64,000 nt of DNA, taken from CAIMFV01 sp040757715 (GTDB lineage Bacteria; Pseudomonadota; Alphaproteobacteria; Caulobacterales; Caulobacteraceae). The translations under genes and the position numbers were made by a program. The stretch spans positions 124,001 through 188,000 of the forward strand of contig JBFLWS010000005.1 in the NCBI GenBank assembly GCA_040757715.1, in the 5' to 3' direction. The stretch's first letter is position 1, and every line of letters begins with the position of its first letter. Under the pieces are notes generated by a model. That model did not search any database. It was not told the DNA's origin and was given only the letters and a program-made list of their open reading frames with translations. This document shows, piece after piece, positions 51,218-59,277 of this stretch.

Positions 51218-51914
51218 CTCAGGGCGCCACCAGGCTGATCCCTGGTTACTCAGCAGCGATTTTCTTCATTCTTCATCGCGGGGGCGGCGTGGCTCGGCTC
51301 GCCGGCTCCGTCGGTGCCGAAAACCGCCGCTCGGACCGCCTGCAGTGGGTCGCAAGCCGACACCAGTTTCAATCCGTGAGGTGCAGCGGTAGCGGCTATC
51401 CTATCCACCGCTCACCGTCGCGACGGCGAGGGCCTAGCCCTGTCCAGGGCGCATTATGCTGGAAAGCCCTGGCCCCGGCTGCCGCTGGGGTTTTACGGAG
51501 ATGGGGAGACCGTCCCGAGGCCCTCGGTCCCCCTTCCCCCCTTGCGGGGGAAGGGCCGGGGATGGGGGGTGAACGTCGCGACCCGTCCAGCTGACCACCC
51601 CCTCTCCCGACCTCTTCCCGCAAGGGGGAGAGGCCAGAGAATGGTCCGCTCATCCCGGCCTTCGGCGGGCGTCCCGGCCTGCGCGTCCACCTTCATTTTT
51701 CTCGTCATCCTCGGCCTTGTGCCGAGGACCCACGCTTCCGCCTCGCGACCCTATCTGGTAAGCCTTGGTGAGGTGGAGAGTTGGGCCCTAGGGCCAAGCC
51801 CTAGGGTGACGGGGTTTGTTGTGGCCGCCCCTTCCGAAACAGTTCCTGTTGCAATATGCCGCGCGGCGACTATCTAGAGCGAGCCGGCGATGTTCGCTGG
51901 CGGAAAGGCGCGCC
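51218..51914 (+). other. Gene-free region with three repeat families
   Basis: The 697-bp gap holds a family B-like element (about 51435-51530), a family A double hairpin (51531-51650) and a family C arm pair (GTCATCCTCGG...CCGAGGACCCA at about 51705-51733 and CCCTAGGGCCAAGCCCTAGGGTGAC at 51786-51810). No supported gene was seen; open frames are repeat-derived. Confidence 0.75.
51531..51650 (+). repeat. Intergenic double-hairpin repeat, family A, copy 4
   Basis: CCCTTCCCCC...GGGGGAAGGG, a shortened linker (GTCCAGCTGACCACCCCC) and CTCTTCCCGCAAGGGGGAGAG follow the same plan as copy 1, with more divergence. The tail GGCCAGAGAATGGTCCGCT matches that of copies 1 and 3. Confidence 0.85.
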
Positions 51915-52721
51915 ATGACCTCGATAAGCCCCGCAACGCCCCCCCTGCCGGTGCTGTTCGTGGGCCATGGCGCCCCCACCAACGCCCTGCCCGACACGCA
52001 GTTCGCCCGCGACTGGGCCGGGCAGGAGGCGCGGTGGGCCAAGCCCAAGGCCATCCTTTCCATCTCCGCCCATTGGGCCACGCGGGGGCTCGGCGTCACC
52101 GCCATGGCCCGTCCGCGCACCATCCACGACTTCCGCGGCTTTCCCCCGGCCCTTTATGAGATGCAGTATCCGGCGCCGGGCGATCCAGCCCTCGCCGCCC
52201 GCATCGCCGAGCTCCTGCGCCCCCTGAACGTGGTCCAGGACCAGGGCTGGGGCCTCGATCACGGGACCTGGTGTCCGCTGGCGCACATCTATCCGGAGGC
52301 CGACATTCCCGTGGTGCAGCTCAGCCTCGATGGCGAGCGGAGCCCGGCCGAGCATGTGGACCTCGCCCGCCGCCTCGCCCCCCTGCGCGACGAGGGGGTG
52401 CTGATCCTCGGCTCCGGCGACTTCGTGCACAATCTGCGCACCCTGCAGTGGCGGGGCGAGCCGGCCCCCTATGACTGGGCGGTGCGCTTCAACGATTGGG
52501 TCAAGGCCAAGATCGCCGCCGGCGACGTGAAGGCTCTCGTCAACTACCGCGCCCACCCAGACGCGGCCCTGGCGGCGCCTGACTGGGATCACTTCTATCC
52601 CGCCCTCTACACCGCGGCCCTGGCCCGCCCCGGCGAGCCGGTGGCGTTCCTCACCGACTACATCCTCGGCGGCTCGGCCAGCATGACCTCGGTGATCATC
52701 GGCGACATCGCCGCCGCCTGA
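51915..52721 (+). CDS. Class III extradiol ring-cleavage dioxygenase (DODA/YgiD type)
   Basis: The 268-residue protein starts LPVLFVGHGAPTNAL, with the first metal-binding histidine, followed by ISAHWATRG, WGLDHGTWCPLAHIYPEADIPVVQLSLDG and ILGSGDFVHNL, the other conserved histidines of the 4,5-DOPA dioxygenase (LigB/YgiD) family. It should open catechol rings with a metal centre in the cytosol; the true substrate is not known. ATG 51915 is chosen over an earlier in-frame ATG at 51816 that has no matching residues. Confidence 0.9.
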   Translation: MTSISPATPPLPVLFVGHGAPTNALPDTQFARDWAGQEARWAKPKAILSISAHWATRGLGVTAMARPRTIHDFRGFPPALYEMQYPAPGDPALAARIAELLRPLNVVQDQGWGLDHGTWCPLAHIYPEADIPVVQLSLDGERSPAEHVDLARRLAPLRDEGVLILGSGDFVHNLRTLQWRGEPAPYDWAVRFNDWVKAKIAAGDVKALVNYRAHPDAALAAPDWDHFYPALYTAALARPGEPVAFLTDYILGGSASMTSVIIGDIAAA

Positions 52722-53037
52722 GTGTGAAGCCTGGGTGCGCCGCCTGAGTTCGGCGCTGGACGCGGTCTGCGGCGGCTTAATCTGAATTTACCGCTTTGGG
52801 CGGCCAATGGTCGCGCCCGTTGACGCGTGCGCCGCACGAGGTCATTTGCGCGCCATTCGCGAAAAATGCCTTATACTGCCGGCAAAATTGTTTCCCCAAG
52901 TGGGCGAGGAATAATTCCCCAATTAGCCGTTATGTCGCCTGTCCCAATTTTTCAAATATCTGTAGACGGAAATTCAGTACTCTGAAAATCCGCCTACAGA
53001 AATTCTTTGAACTGACGTCAAGCTTTCGGCGCGGGCG
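52722..53037 (+). other. Gene-free AT-richer gap
   Basis: This 316-bp gap lies between the convergent dioxygenase and phoH genes, so neither promoter should lie here. It is noticeably AT-rich from about 52840 to 53010. A TTAA-N7-TTAC sequence at 52777-52791 resembles half of a CtrA box. No ORF, strong hairpin or repeat family was recognised. Confidence 0.6.
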
Positions 53038-53799
53038 TCACAGCACGCCCAGCATGCTGGCCACCAGGGGGTGGCGCACGATGTCCAGGTCGCGCAGGCG
53101 CACCACCGCCACATCGGACATGGTCTCCAGGCGGTCGGCCACGTCGCCGAGGCCCGAGACGCCGGGCAGGAGGTCGGATTGGTGCGGATCGCCGGTGACC
53201 ACCATGGTGGAGTGCCAGCCGAGGCGCGTCAACAGCATCTTCAACTGCACATAGGTGCAGTTCTGCGCCTCGTCGATGACCACGAAAGCGTTGTTGAGGG
53301 TGCGCCCGCGCATGAAGCCCACCGGGGCGATCTCGATCAGGCCCTCGGCCATCAGCGCCTTCACCCGCTTCATGGAGAGGCGATCGGAGAGGGCGTCATA
53401 GAGGGGGCGCAGGTACGGGGCGAGCTTGTTCTCCATCTCCCCGGGCAGGAAGCCGATGGATTCGCCGGCCTCCACCGCCGGGCGCGAGAGCACGATGCGG
53501 CCCACCCGGCCGGCCTCCAGGGCCTCCACCGCCTTGGCGATGGCGAGGTAGGTCTTGCCGGTGCCGGCGGGGCCGAGCGCCAGCACCAGGTTGCGCTGGT
53601 CGATGGCCTCGATCAGCTTCTGCTGGCCGATCGACTTGGCCTTGATGGTTTTCAGATAGCCCTGCTCACGCTCATTATCCTGCCCCATGGGAGTCCAGCT
53701 CCGGTCCACCGGCAGGCGGCGAACTTTCGCCTCCTCCTCATAGTGGCTCGCGTTGAATTCGCCTTCACGAACGAGACGCTTCAGCGCACGCTTGGTCAT
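53038..53799 (-). CDS. phoH: PhoH family ATPase
   Basis: PhoH-like proteins are P-loop ATPases related to superfamily I helicases, often linked to RNA metabolism. The 253-residue protein has Walker A LGPAGTGKTYLA, the family block RIVLSRPAVEAGE.IGFLPGE and Walker B AFVVIDEAQNCT, then TGDPHQSDLLPGVSGL. It is short because it lacks the N-terminal PIN or KH part of larger members. The ATG at 53799 has GGAGGT in front; the frame runs further upstream through a terminator-like hairpin and is ignored. ybeY and corC, its usual neighbours, are absent. Confidence 0.9.
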   Translation of the reverse strand: MTKRALKRLVREGEFNASHYEEEAKVRRLPVDRSWTPMGQDNEREQGYLKTIKAKSIGQQKLIEAIDQRNLVLALGPAGTGKTYLAIAKAVEALEAGRVGRIVLSRPAVEAGESIGFLPGEMENKLAPYLRPLYDALSDRLSMKRVKALMAEGLIEIAPVGFMRGRTLNNAFVVIDEAQNCTYVQLKMLLTRLGWHSTMVVTGDPHQSDLLPGVSGLGDVADRLETMSDVAVVRLRDLDIVRHPLVASMLGVL

Positions 53800-54160
53800 G
53801 GACACCTCCGAGCTGGGCAGGGATCTGGCGCCGCGGACAGCCCGCGGGGCCCTGGACGATGAGGCAAAGAAAAAGGGCGGACCCGGCTGGGCTCGCCCTT
53901 CAAACAACAGGAGAAGATCGTCGGGAGACCGATGGCTTCCGTCCGGCGTCGCCGGACAGAGCTTGCGCTGTCGATGGGCGGACCAACCGTCCGCCAGGAC
54001 GAAGCACGCGTCACCCTCAACTCCGCATCCGCAGCGCCGCAGGCGACGCCGCATCGATCGTCGGAAGGGAAATCCTTCCGCTCGAATCGCTTACACCAGT
54101 AAAGAGTAACCTGGTTTCCAAGCCGTTAAACCGAGAAACGCCGTCAGGGGAATTTCATAG
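53800..54160 (-). other. Gene-free divergent promoter/leader region
   Basis: The 361-bp gap separates the divergent phoH and gamma carbonic anhydrase genes. It contains a minus-strand terminator (53866-53900), a GGAAGGATTTCCCTTCC hairpin near 54065-54080 and several GC-rich inverted repeats. Since no minus-strand gene lies upstream of the terminator, a structured leader RNA of phoH or an independent small RNA is possible. No coding frame with family resemblance was found. Confidence 0.55.
53866..53900 (-). terminator. Intrinsic terminator upstream of phoH
   Basis: On the minus strand AAGGGCGAGCCC, a short loop and GGGTCCGCCCTT form a stem with a small internal loop, followed directly by TTTTTCTTT. 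It lies 67 bp before the phoH start on the same strand, where it could end a small RNA or act as an attenuator. Confidence 0.75.
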
Positions 54161-54703
54161 ATGAACAATTTACGACAGGTCTATGCGCTTGGAGACGTAC
54201 ATCCGATCCTGCCGCCGGAGGGTGAATACTGGATAGCGCCGGGCGCCGTGGTGATCGGGCGAGTGGAGCTGAAAAAGAACGCCAGTATCTGGTTCGGTTC
54301 GGTGTTGCGCGGAGACAATGATCCCATCGTCATCGGCGAGAACAGCAACATCCAGGACGGCTCGGTGCTGCACACCGACGTGGGCGTGCCCCTCACCATC
54401 GGGGCCAATGTCACCGTGGGGCACAAGGTGATGCTGCACGGCTGCACGGTGGGGGACGGCTCGCTCATCGGCATCGGCTCCATTGTGCTCAATGGAGCCA
54501 AGATCGGCCGCAACTGCCTCATCGGCGCCAATTCCCTGATCACCGAGGGCAAGGAGATCCCGGACAACTCGGTGGTCATGGGCGCCCCGGGCAAGGTGGT
54601 GCGCGAGGTGGACGAGCGGGTGCTGGCGGTGTTGAAGGGCTCGGCCGAGGTCTATGTGCGCAACTGGCAGCGCTATGCGGCGGGGTTGAAGGCGGTGGGG
54701 TGA
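54161..54703 (+). CDS. Gamma carbonic anhydrase family protein (YrdA-type)
   Basis: The 180-residue protein is a left-handed beta-helix of hexapeptide repeats such as IGRVEL and IGENSN. The metal-binding histidines are visible in SVLHTDV and VGHKVMLHGC, as in Cam/YrdA. The C-terminus has VVMGAPGKVVRE typical of the family. It may hydrate CO2 or serve as a metal-bound enzyme of unknown substrate. It is divergent from phoH. Confidence 0.9.
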   Translation: MNNLRQVYALGDVHPILPPEGEYWIAPGAVVIGRVELKKNASIWFGSVLRGDNDPIVIGENSNIQDGSVLHTDVGVPLTIGANVTVGHKVMLHGCTVGDGSLIGIGSIVLNGAKIGRNCLIGANSLITEGKEIPDNSVVMGAPGKVVREVDERVLAVLKGSAEVYVRNWQRYAAGLKAVG

Positions 54704-54761
54704 ATTTTAATCCGGTTTATCCCGCCGGAAGGCGGGACCTAGGGCTTGGCCTATCCTTTAT

Positions 54762-54878
54762 TCCCGTCATCCTAGGGCTTGGCCCTAGGACCCACCTCTC
54801 CGCCGCCCCGGTCTATCCGGAGGGGGTCTTGCGACTGCTGCGTGGGTCCTCGGGACAAGAGCCCGAGGATGACCGGGA
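54762..54878 (+). repeat. GTCATCC...GGATGAC inverted-repeat element, family C
   Basis: TCCCGTCATCC at 54762-54772 and GGATGACCGGGA at 54867-54878 form the outer inverted ends. Each is followed inwards by a hairpin (CCTAGGGCTTGGCCCTAGG; CCTCGGGACAAGAGCCCGAGG) and a CCCAC/GTGGG pair. A family B fragment is directly upstream at 54720-54750. The element touches the end of the next gene. Confidence 0.75.
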
Positions 54879-54884
54879 GGGGGC

Positions 54885-55388
54885 TCACCCCTCGCCCCAC
54901 ACCCGCCGCAGCCGGCGATCCAGGTCGCCGTCGAGGTTGAACCAGGCGGCCTTTTCCAGCGGCGCCTCGATCACCATCAGGTGGTCGGTCCCGGACAGCC
55001 GCCGCGACAGGGCGTTGCGCAGGGCCGGGGCGGCGAGGCGGGCGCGGATCAGCCACATTTCCGGGCGCACCCGCACGGTCTCGCCATAGGCGCCGAGCGC
55101 CCGCTCGAACGCCTCCGCCGACAGGCTCTTCAGCTCGGCGATCACCAAGAGCGGCCGCGCGGCGAGAGCGCTCTCCGCCGGGGCCTTGGGCGCGAACAAC
55201 AGGTCAAGCTCAGGGCGCTCGGCGGCGGGACGGAACGGACCCTCGGGACGATCGGCCAACTGGCTCGCCGGGGTCACCCGGCCCTCGTCGACAAAAGCTC
55301 GAAGCCGGGCGAGGTCATAGGGGCCCCACACCCGGCCGGAGGCCTCCACATACCAGGGATCCGAGCGCCGCAGGGGCTCCAGCGCCAT
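54885..55388 (-). CDS. GYF-domain-like protein of unknown function
   Basis: The 167-residue protein has an N-terminal GYF_2-like motif (WYVEASGRVWGPYDLARLRAFVDEGRVTPASQLA), a domain that binds proline-rich peptides. The rest (LLVIAELKSLSAEAFERALGAYG, RPEMWLIRARLAAPALRNAL) looks like an alpha/beta domain of unknown type, perhaps ferredoxin-like. No signal peptide is seen. It follows the CinA-like gene by 3 bp on the minus strand, so they form an operon. Confidence 0.6.
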   Translation of the reverse strand: MALEPLRRSDPWYVEASGRVWGPYDLARLRAFVDEGRVTPASQLADRPEGPFRPAAERPELDLLFAPKAPAESALAARPLLVIAELKSLSAEAFERALGAYGETVRVRPEMWLIRARLAAPALRNALSRRLSGTDHLMVIEAPLEKAAWFNLDGDLDRRLRRVWGEG

Positions 55389-55391
55389 GGA

Positions 55392-56156
55392 TCAGTCCTC
55401 GATCAGGCGGGCCTTGTCGACGCCGGCGCCGGCGAGGGCCGCCACCAGCTCGGCCACCACCGCCTCCACCTCGGCCGGATCGCGTCCGCGCACCACCAGG
55501 TTGGAGCCATAGCCGTCCGGACCGAAGAAGGGGTAGCTGCCCAGCGACATGTGCGGGTGGGCCTTGGCCACCCCCTCCAGCGGGGCGGCGATGACGCCCT
55601 CGCCCGAGCCCTCCACCCGCACGGTCTTGGCGATGACCACCCGCCCTCCCTTCAGGCGCCAGCCGATGTCCTCCAGCATGCCGCGCATGATCGAGGGCAC
55701 GCCGGCCAGCACGAACACATTGCCGATCTGGAAGCCGGGCGGGCCGCTCACCGGGTTCATCACCTTGGAGCCGCCCTCGGGGATGCGGGCCATGCGCCGG
55801 CGCGCGGCGTTGGGCGGCTCGCCGAAGCGGGCGGTCATGGCGGCGATGATCTCGTCGTCTTCAAGCAAGGCGACGCCAAAGGCCTCGGCCACGCAGTCGG
55901 CGGTGATATCGTCGTGGGTGGGGCCGATGCCGCCGGTGGTGAACAGGTAGTCGTAGCGGGTGCGCAGCGCGTTCACCGCGGCGATGATGTCGTGCTTGTC
56001 GTCCGCCACCACCCGGGCCTCGGCCAGATCCACGCCCAGGGTGCCGAGAAAGCGGGCGATGGCGTTCAAATTGGTGTCCTGGGTGCGGCCGGAGAGGATC
56101 TCATCGCCGATGATCAGCACCGCGGCGGTGACGCGTTCCGGGGTTTCGCTGGCCAT
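55392..56156 (-). CDS. CinA N-terminal (molybdopterin-binding) domain protein
   Basis: The 254-residue protein has AAVLIIGDEILSGRTQDTNLNAIARFL, the competence/damage-inducible protein A start, and LFTTGGIGPTHDDITADCVAEAFG, the MoCF-type fold signature. It lacks the C-terminal nicotinamide mononucleotide deamidase domain of full CinA, as in many alphaproteobacteria. ATG 56156 has GGAG 8 bp upstream; ATG 56171 is possible. It is divergent from sfsA, with 72 bp between. Confidence 0.88.
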   Translation of the reverse strand: MASETPERVTAAVLIIGDEILSGRTQDTNLNAIARFLGTLGVDLAEARVVADDKHDIIAAVNALRTRYDYLFTTGGIGPTHDDITADCVAEAFGVALLEDDEIIAAMTARFGEPPNAARRRMARIPEGGSKVMNPVSGPPGFQIGNVFVLAGVPSIMRGMLEDIGWRLKGGRVVIAKTVRVEGSGEGVIAAPLEGVAKAHPHMSLGSYPFFGPDGYGSNLVVRGRDPAEVEAVVAELVAALAGAGVDKARLIED

Positions 56157-56228
56157 GGGGCGGGGCTCCATTATGTAGGGGCGGGCGCGAGTCTTGGCCC
56201 GCGCCGTCCTCCGTCACCTAGGCCGCCC

Positions 56229-56954
56229 ATGCGCTTCCCGCAACCGTTGATCCGCGCCCGACTTGTCAAGCGCTACAAACGTTTCTTGGCCGATGTGGTG
56301 CTGGATGAGACGGGCGAGGCGCTCACCGCGCACTGCCCCAATCCGGGGGCCATGCTGGGCTTGCAGAACCCTGGTTCCACCGTCTGGCTGTCGAAGAGCG
56401 AGCGGCCGGGGCGCAAGCTCCCCTACACTCTGGAGCTGGTGGAGGCGGACGGGGGCCTGGTGGGCGTCAACACCCTCCTGCCCAACCGACTGGTGGGGGA
56501 GGCGCTGGCGGAAGGGCGCATCGTCGAGCTCGCGGCGTATCCCCGCATCCGGCCGGAGGTGAAGTTCGGCGAGGCGAGCCGGGCCGACTTTCGCCTGGAG
56601 GCTGAAGACGGCGCCGTGTGCTGGCTGGAGGTGAAGAACGTGCACCTCATGCGCACGCCGGGGCTCGCGGAATTCCCCGACTGTGTGGCAGCCCGCTCGC
56701 GCAAACACTTGGGGGAGCTGGCCGCCCGGGTGGCGGCGGGGGAGCGCGCGGTGATGCTGTTCGTGGTCCAGCGCATGGATTGCACCCGCTTTGCTCCGGC
56801 GGCGGACCTCGATCCGGCCTTCGCCGCGGCCCTCACAGATGCGGCCCGCGCGGGGGTGGAGGTGCTGGTCTATGGCTGTGAGGTGCGTGAGGCGGGGGTG
56901 GTGATCGCGGGCAGGGTGAGAGCGATCAACTGTGGCGTTCACCTGGGAAAATAA
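56229..56954 (+). CDS. sfsA: SfsA family protein (sugar fermentation stimulation)
   Basis: The 241-residue protein matches SfsA: LIRARLVKRYKRFLADVVLDETGE, then HCPNPGAMLGLQNPGSTVWLS, a LLPNRLVGEAL motif and a C-terminal nuclease-like block EVKFGEASRADFRLEAEDGAVCWLEVKNVHL. The family has an OB fold plus a PD-(D/E)XK-like fold; its DNA-binding or regulatory function is not settled. The start at ATG 56229 is taken from the family N-terminus; the open frame continues far upstream as antisense to the cinA-like and GYF genes and is not coding. Confidence 0.92.
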   Translation: MRFPQPLIRARLVKRYKRFLADVVLDETGEALTAHCPNPGAMLGLQNPGSTVWLSKSERPGRKLPYTLELVEADGGLVGVNTLLPNRLVGEALAEGRIVELAAYPRIRPEVKFGEASRADFRLEAEDGAVCWLEVKNVHLMRTPGLAEFPDCVAARSRKHLGELAARVAAGERAVMLFVVQRMDCTRFAPAADLDPAFAAALTDAARAGVEVLVYGCEVREAGVVIAGRVRAINCGVHLGK

Positions 56955-56990
56955 GCTAGGCTGCCGTAGATTTTCGGGCGGGGAAAGCGC

Positions 56991-57620
56991 GTGACCATTA
57001 AACCGAACCGCTTCGACCTCGTCGCCGGAGTGATAATTGGCTCGTTTCTGGTGCTCGGATTGTCATGGGAGCTGGGATTTATCGCCGTTCGTTTTTTCTT
57101 TGGGGCTCAAGTGGTCAGTGAGGGGACGGCCGTCGCAGTCATAGCCATTTTGTCGGCAAATCTCGCGATGGGGTCATTCGTGGTCACGCAGTTCGCAAAT
57201 CTCAGTGTCTTTCGCGTTCGCCTATTGGTTGACAGCATAGAAATCAGAGGAATGCTTCGGAATCGACGAATTCGCGCCGTCGACATCGACCAGATATATT
57301 TCACCGAATATTCCAGATATGGACACATCGTTCTGAGCTTCGGCCCAGGTTCGGCTTCAATGTCCAGCCTGCTCTGGTCGAGAGAGGCATTTTATAATTT
57401 GATGGCCGAAGTGGCGAGCTGGGCTGCGCGCCTCGAAATGCCCGCGCCCGTCACAGTCGATACGGTAAATCCCGGAAAGGACGAGGTCTCCAAACGGGCC
57501 CTAAAGAAGCAGAAGTCTGCGTACGCGCAGGATTGGGTTGCCAGTACGCTGATATTCGCCGCGCTGACCCTGTTCTCGACGCTGCTTCAGGCCATTTTGC
57601 CTTCACCCTTTCAGTCTTGA
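56991..57620 (+). CDS. Membrane protein of unknown function
   Basis: The 209-residue protein has two N-terminal membrane helices (GVIIGSFLVLGLSWELGFIAV; VAVIAILSANLAMGSFVVTQ), a polar domain (RIRAVDIDQIYFTEYSRYGHIVLSFGPG) and a C-terminal helix (STLIFAALTLFSTLLQAI). Translation starts at GTG 56991. GC content is lower than the neighbours', which may indicate a recently acquired or fast-evolving gene. No family was recognised. Confidence 0.6.
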   Translation: MTIKPNRFDLVAGVIIGSFLVLGLSWELGFIAVRFFFGAQVVSEGTAVAVIAILSANLAMGSFVVTQFANLSVFRVRLLVDSIEIRGMLRNRRIRAVDIDQIYFTEYSRYGHIVLSFGPGSASMSSLLWSREAFYNLMAEVASWAARLEMPAPVTVDTVNPGKDEVSKRALKKQKSAYAQDWVASTLIFAALTLFSTLLQAILPSPFQS

Positions 57621-57710
57621 TTACTCGTTATTCGCAGCGAGCATGAACTTGCCCAACGGGACGGTACACCCACCAACCTCCGCTCATCCTCGCGCATCTG
57701 CGGACATCGC

Positions 57711-57830
57711 ATTTTTTGTCATCCTCGCATTTAGTGCGAGGACCCAGGCTTCAGCCTCGCGAACATCTCCTGAAAAAGCAGAGTTGCGGAAGGCTGGGTC
57801 CCCGCGACACGCGCGGGGATGACAAAAAAT
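57711..57830 (+). repeat. GTCATCC...GGATGAC inverted-repeat element, family C, full copy
   Basis: The 120-bp element has perfect 14-bp inverted ends (ATTTTTTGTCATCC at 57711-57724 and its reverse complement at 57817-57830). Inside each end is a hairpin (CCTCGCATTTAGTGCGAGG; CCCCGCGACACGCGCGGGG) and a GGACCCAGGCTTC/GAAGGCTGGGTCC pair. It resembles mobile palindromic elements of this clade. Confidence 0.85.
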
Positions 57831-57879
57831 AAGAAACCTGGATCTTCGCGCGAGGACCCAAGATTTATTCGCTTCGATA

Positions 57880-58248
57880 TCAAAATTTGGCCGGCTTCAC
57901 GGGATAGGCGGCGTTTTTCAGGTCTTCAGACCTGCCGATCGAATACTTTATCTCACAATCCTGATAGACGCTGGCGTCGATGACGGTTCCGTCGTCTTGC
58001 CGAAACCACAGTTGGATCACATCATCCCCACTGCCCCTCGGTCCCCCAGAGCGGCCGACGCCTAGCAAACGGTCTTTGCTCAAATTCTCGGCCGGCCCGC
58101 TTCGAGCCGCTGCTGACGCATTGGCGCGCGCCACCATCTGGTACGCCTCCGCGTCGGAGATTCCGTAACAAGCGTCGGGCTTGGATTCGGAGCAGCCTTG
58201 AACCAAGACGGCGCAGGCCAGCAGCCCCAATATCGCCATCCATCTCAT
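57880..58248 (-). CDS. Putative lipoprotein of unknown function
   Basis: The 122-residue protein has a lipoprotein signal (MRWMAILGLLACAVLVQGC, lipobox VQGC). The mature part contains DACYGISDAEAYQMVARANAS and ends YPVKPAKF, with no recognised domain. GC is slightly lower than average. It lies next to the family C element. Confidence 0.65.
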   Translation of the reverse strand: MRWMAILGLLACAVLVQGCSESKPDACYGISDAEAYQMVARANASAAARSGPAENLSKDRLLGVGRSGGPRGSGDDVIQLWFRQDDGTVIDASVYQDCEIKYSIGRSEDLKNAAYPVKPAKF

Positions 58249-58350
58249 CGGTCACCGCCTCGGGAGTTACAACTGAGCGACACGGGAAACTACCTTAGCG
58301 GAAATCTGACCACCACAGCAATCGGGTGGCGCTCGCGCTTTATCCCCCCC

Positions 58351-59277
58351 TCACGCCCGCGGGTGGGCCTTGGCGTAGGCGGCGAGGAGCCCCGCCGCGT
58401 CCACATCCGTATAGCGCTGGGTGGTGGAGAGGGAGGCGTGGCCGAGCAGCTCCTGAATGGTGCGCAAGTCCGCGCCCGCCCCCAACAGGTGGGTGGCGAA
58501 GGCGTGGCGAAGGGCGTGGGGCGTGGCGGTGTTGGGCAGGCCGAGCCGCGCGCGCAGGGTCTGCATCAGGGCCTGCACATGCCGGGGCGACAGGGGCCCG
58601 CCGCGCTTGGCCCGGAACAAGGCCCCCTCGGGGGTGAGGGCGAAGGGCGCCTCGGCGCGATAGGCCTCCACCGCCTCGCGCACCGCCGGCAGCACCGGGG
58701 CGAGGCGGGTCTTGTTCCCCTTGCCGGTGATGCGCAGCACCTCGCTTAAGGGCGCATCGGCGCCGGTCAATGAGAGGGCCTCGGAGATGCGCAGGCCGCA
58801 GCCATAGAGGAGGGTGAGCACGGCGGCGTCCCTGGCCTGCTCCCACGGCTCGCGATCCTCATCGAGGGCCGCCTCGCCGATGAGCCCGAAGGCCTGGTCC
58901 TCCGACACCGGCCGGGGGGCGGAGGGCTTCACCCGCGGTCCCCGCACCACGGCGAGGCGGGAGGTCTCGATGCCCTGACGCCGGTCGAGCCAGCGAAAGA
59001 AGCTGCGGATGGCCGAGAGGTTCTGGCTGAGCGAGCGGGGCGACAGGGGCGGCTCGCCCCCCCGGCGATGGGCGAGATAGGCGCGCAGCTCGGCGGGGGT
59101 CACGCTTGAGAGGTCGGCCTGGCTCAAGGCCTCGCCGCGATGCTGACCAAGAAAGGCGAGGAAGGCGCCCACCCCCCGGCGATAGGACTCCAAGGTGCGC
59201 GGCGAGGCCCGCCGCTCCAGGGCCAGATAGGCGATGAAGCCGTCCAGCGATTGTTGAGCAGTTACAGCAACGGCCAT
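58351..59277 (-). CDS. xerC: Tyrosine recombinase XerC
   Basis: XerC with XerD resolves chromosome dimers at dif. The 308-residue protein has the N-terminal SAM-like domain (DGFIAYLALERRASPRTLESYRRGVGAFLAFL) and catalytic residues: Arg in YGCGLRISEAL, Lys in GKGNKTR, HALRHAFATHLL (His and Arg), LGHASLSTTQRY (His and nucleophilic Tyr). The ATG at 59277 lies inside the end of the DUF484 gene (16-bp overlap). This conserved pair and the lack of phage genes argue for a housekeeping Xer rather than an integrase. Confidence 0.92.
   Translation of the reverse strand: MAVAVTAQQSLDGFIAYLALERRASPRTLESYRRGVGAFLAFLGQHRGEALSQADLSSVTPAELRAYLAHRRGGEPPLSPRSLSQNLSAIRSFFRWLDRRQGIETSRLAVVRGPRVKPSAPRPVSEDQAFGLIGEAALDEDREPWEQARDAAVLTLLYGCGLRISEALSLTGADAPLSEVLRITGKGNKTRLAPVLPAVREAVEAYRAEAPFALTPEGALFRAKRGGPLSPRHVQALMQTLRARLGLPNTATPHALRHAFATHLLGAGADLRTIQELLGHASLSTTQRYTDVDAAGLLAAYAKAHPRA

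Noticed and set aside
52777..52791. TTAA-N7-TTAC as a CtrA box
   Set aside because: One mismatch and it lies between two convergent genes, where a promoter site would have no downstream gene; probably chance.
54981..56228. N-terminal extension of the sfsA open frame
   Set aside because: The frame runs antisense through the GYF-like and CinA-like genes with His/Gly-rich shadow composition; SfsA homology begins at 56229.
58351..59277. xerC as a phage or island integrase
   Set aside because: The conserved DUF484-xerC overlap, normal XerC length and absence of att sites or phage genes indicate the housekeeping recombinase.
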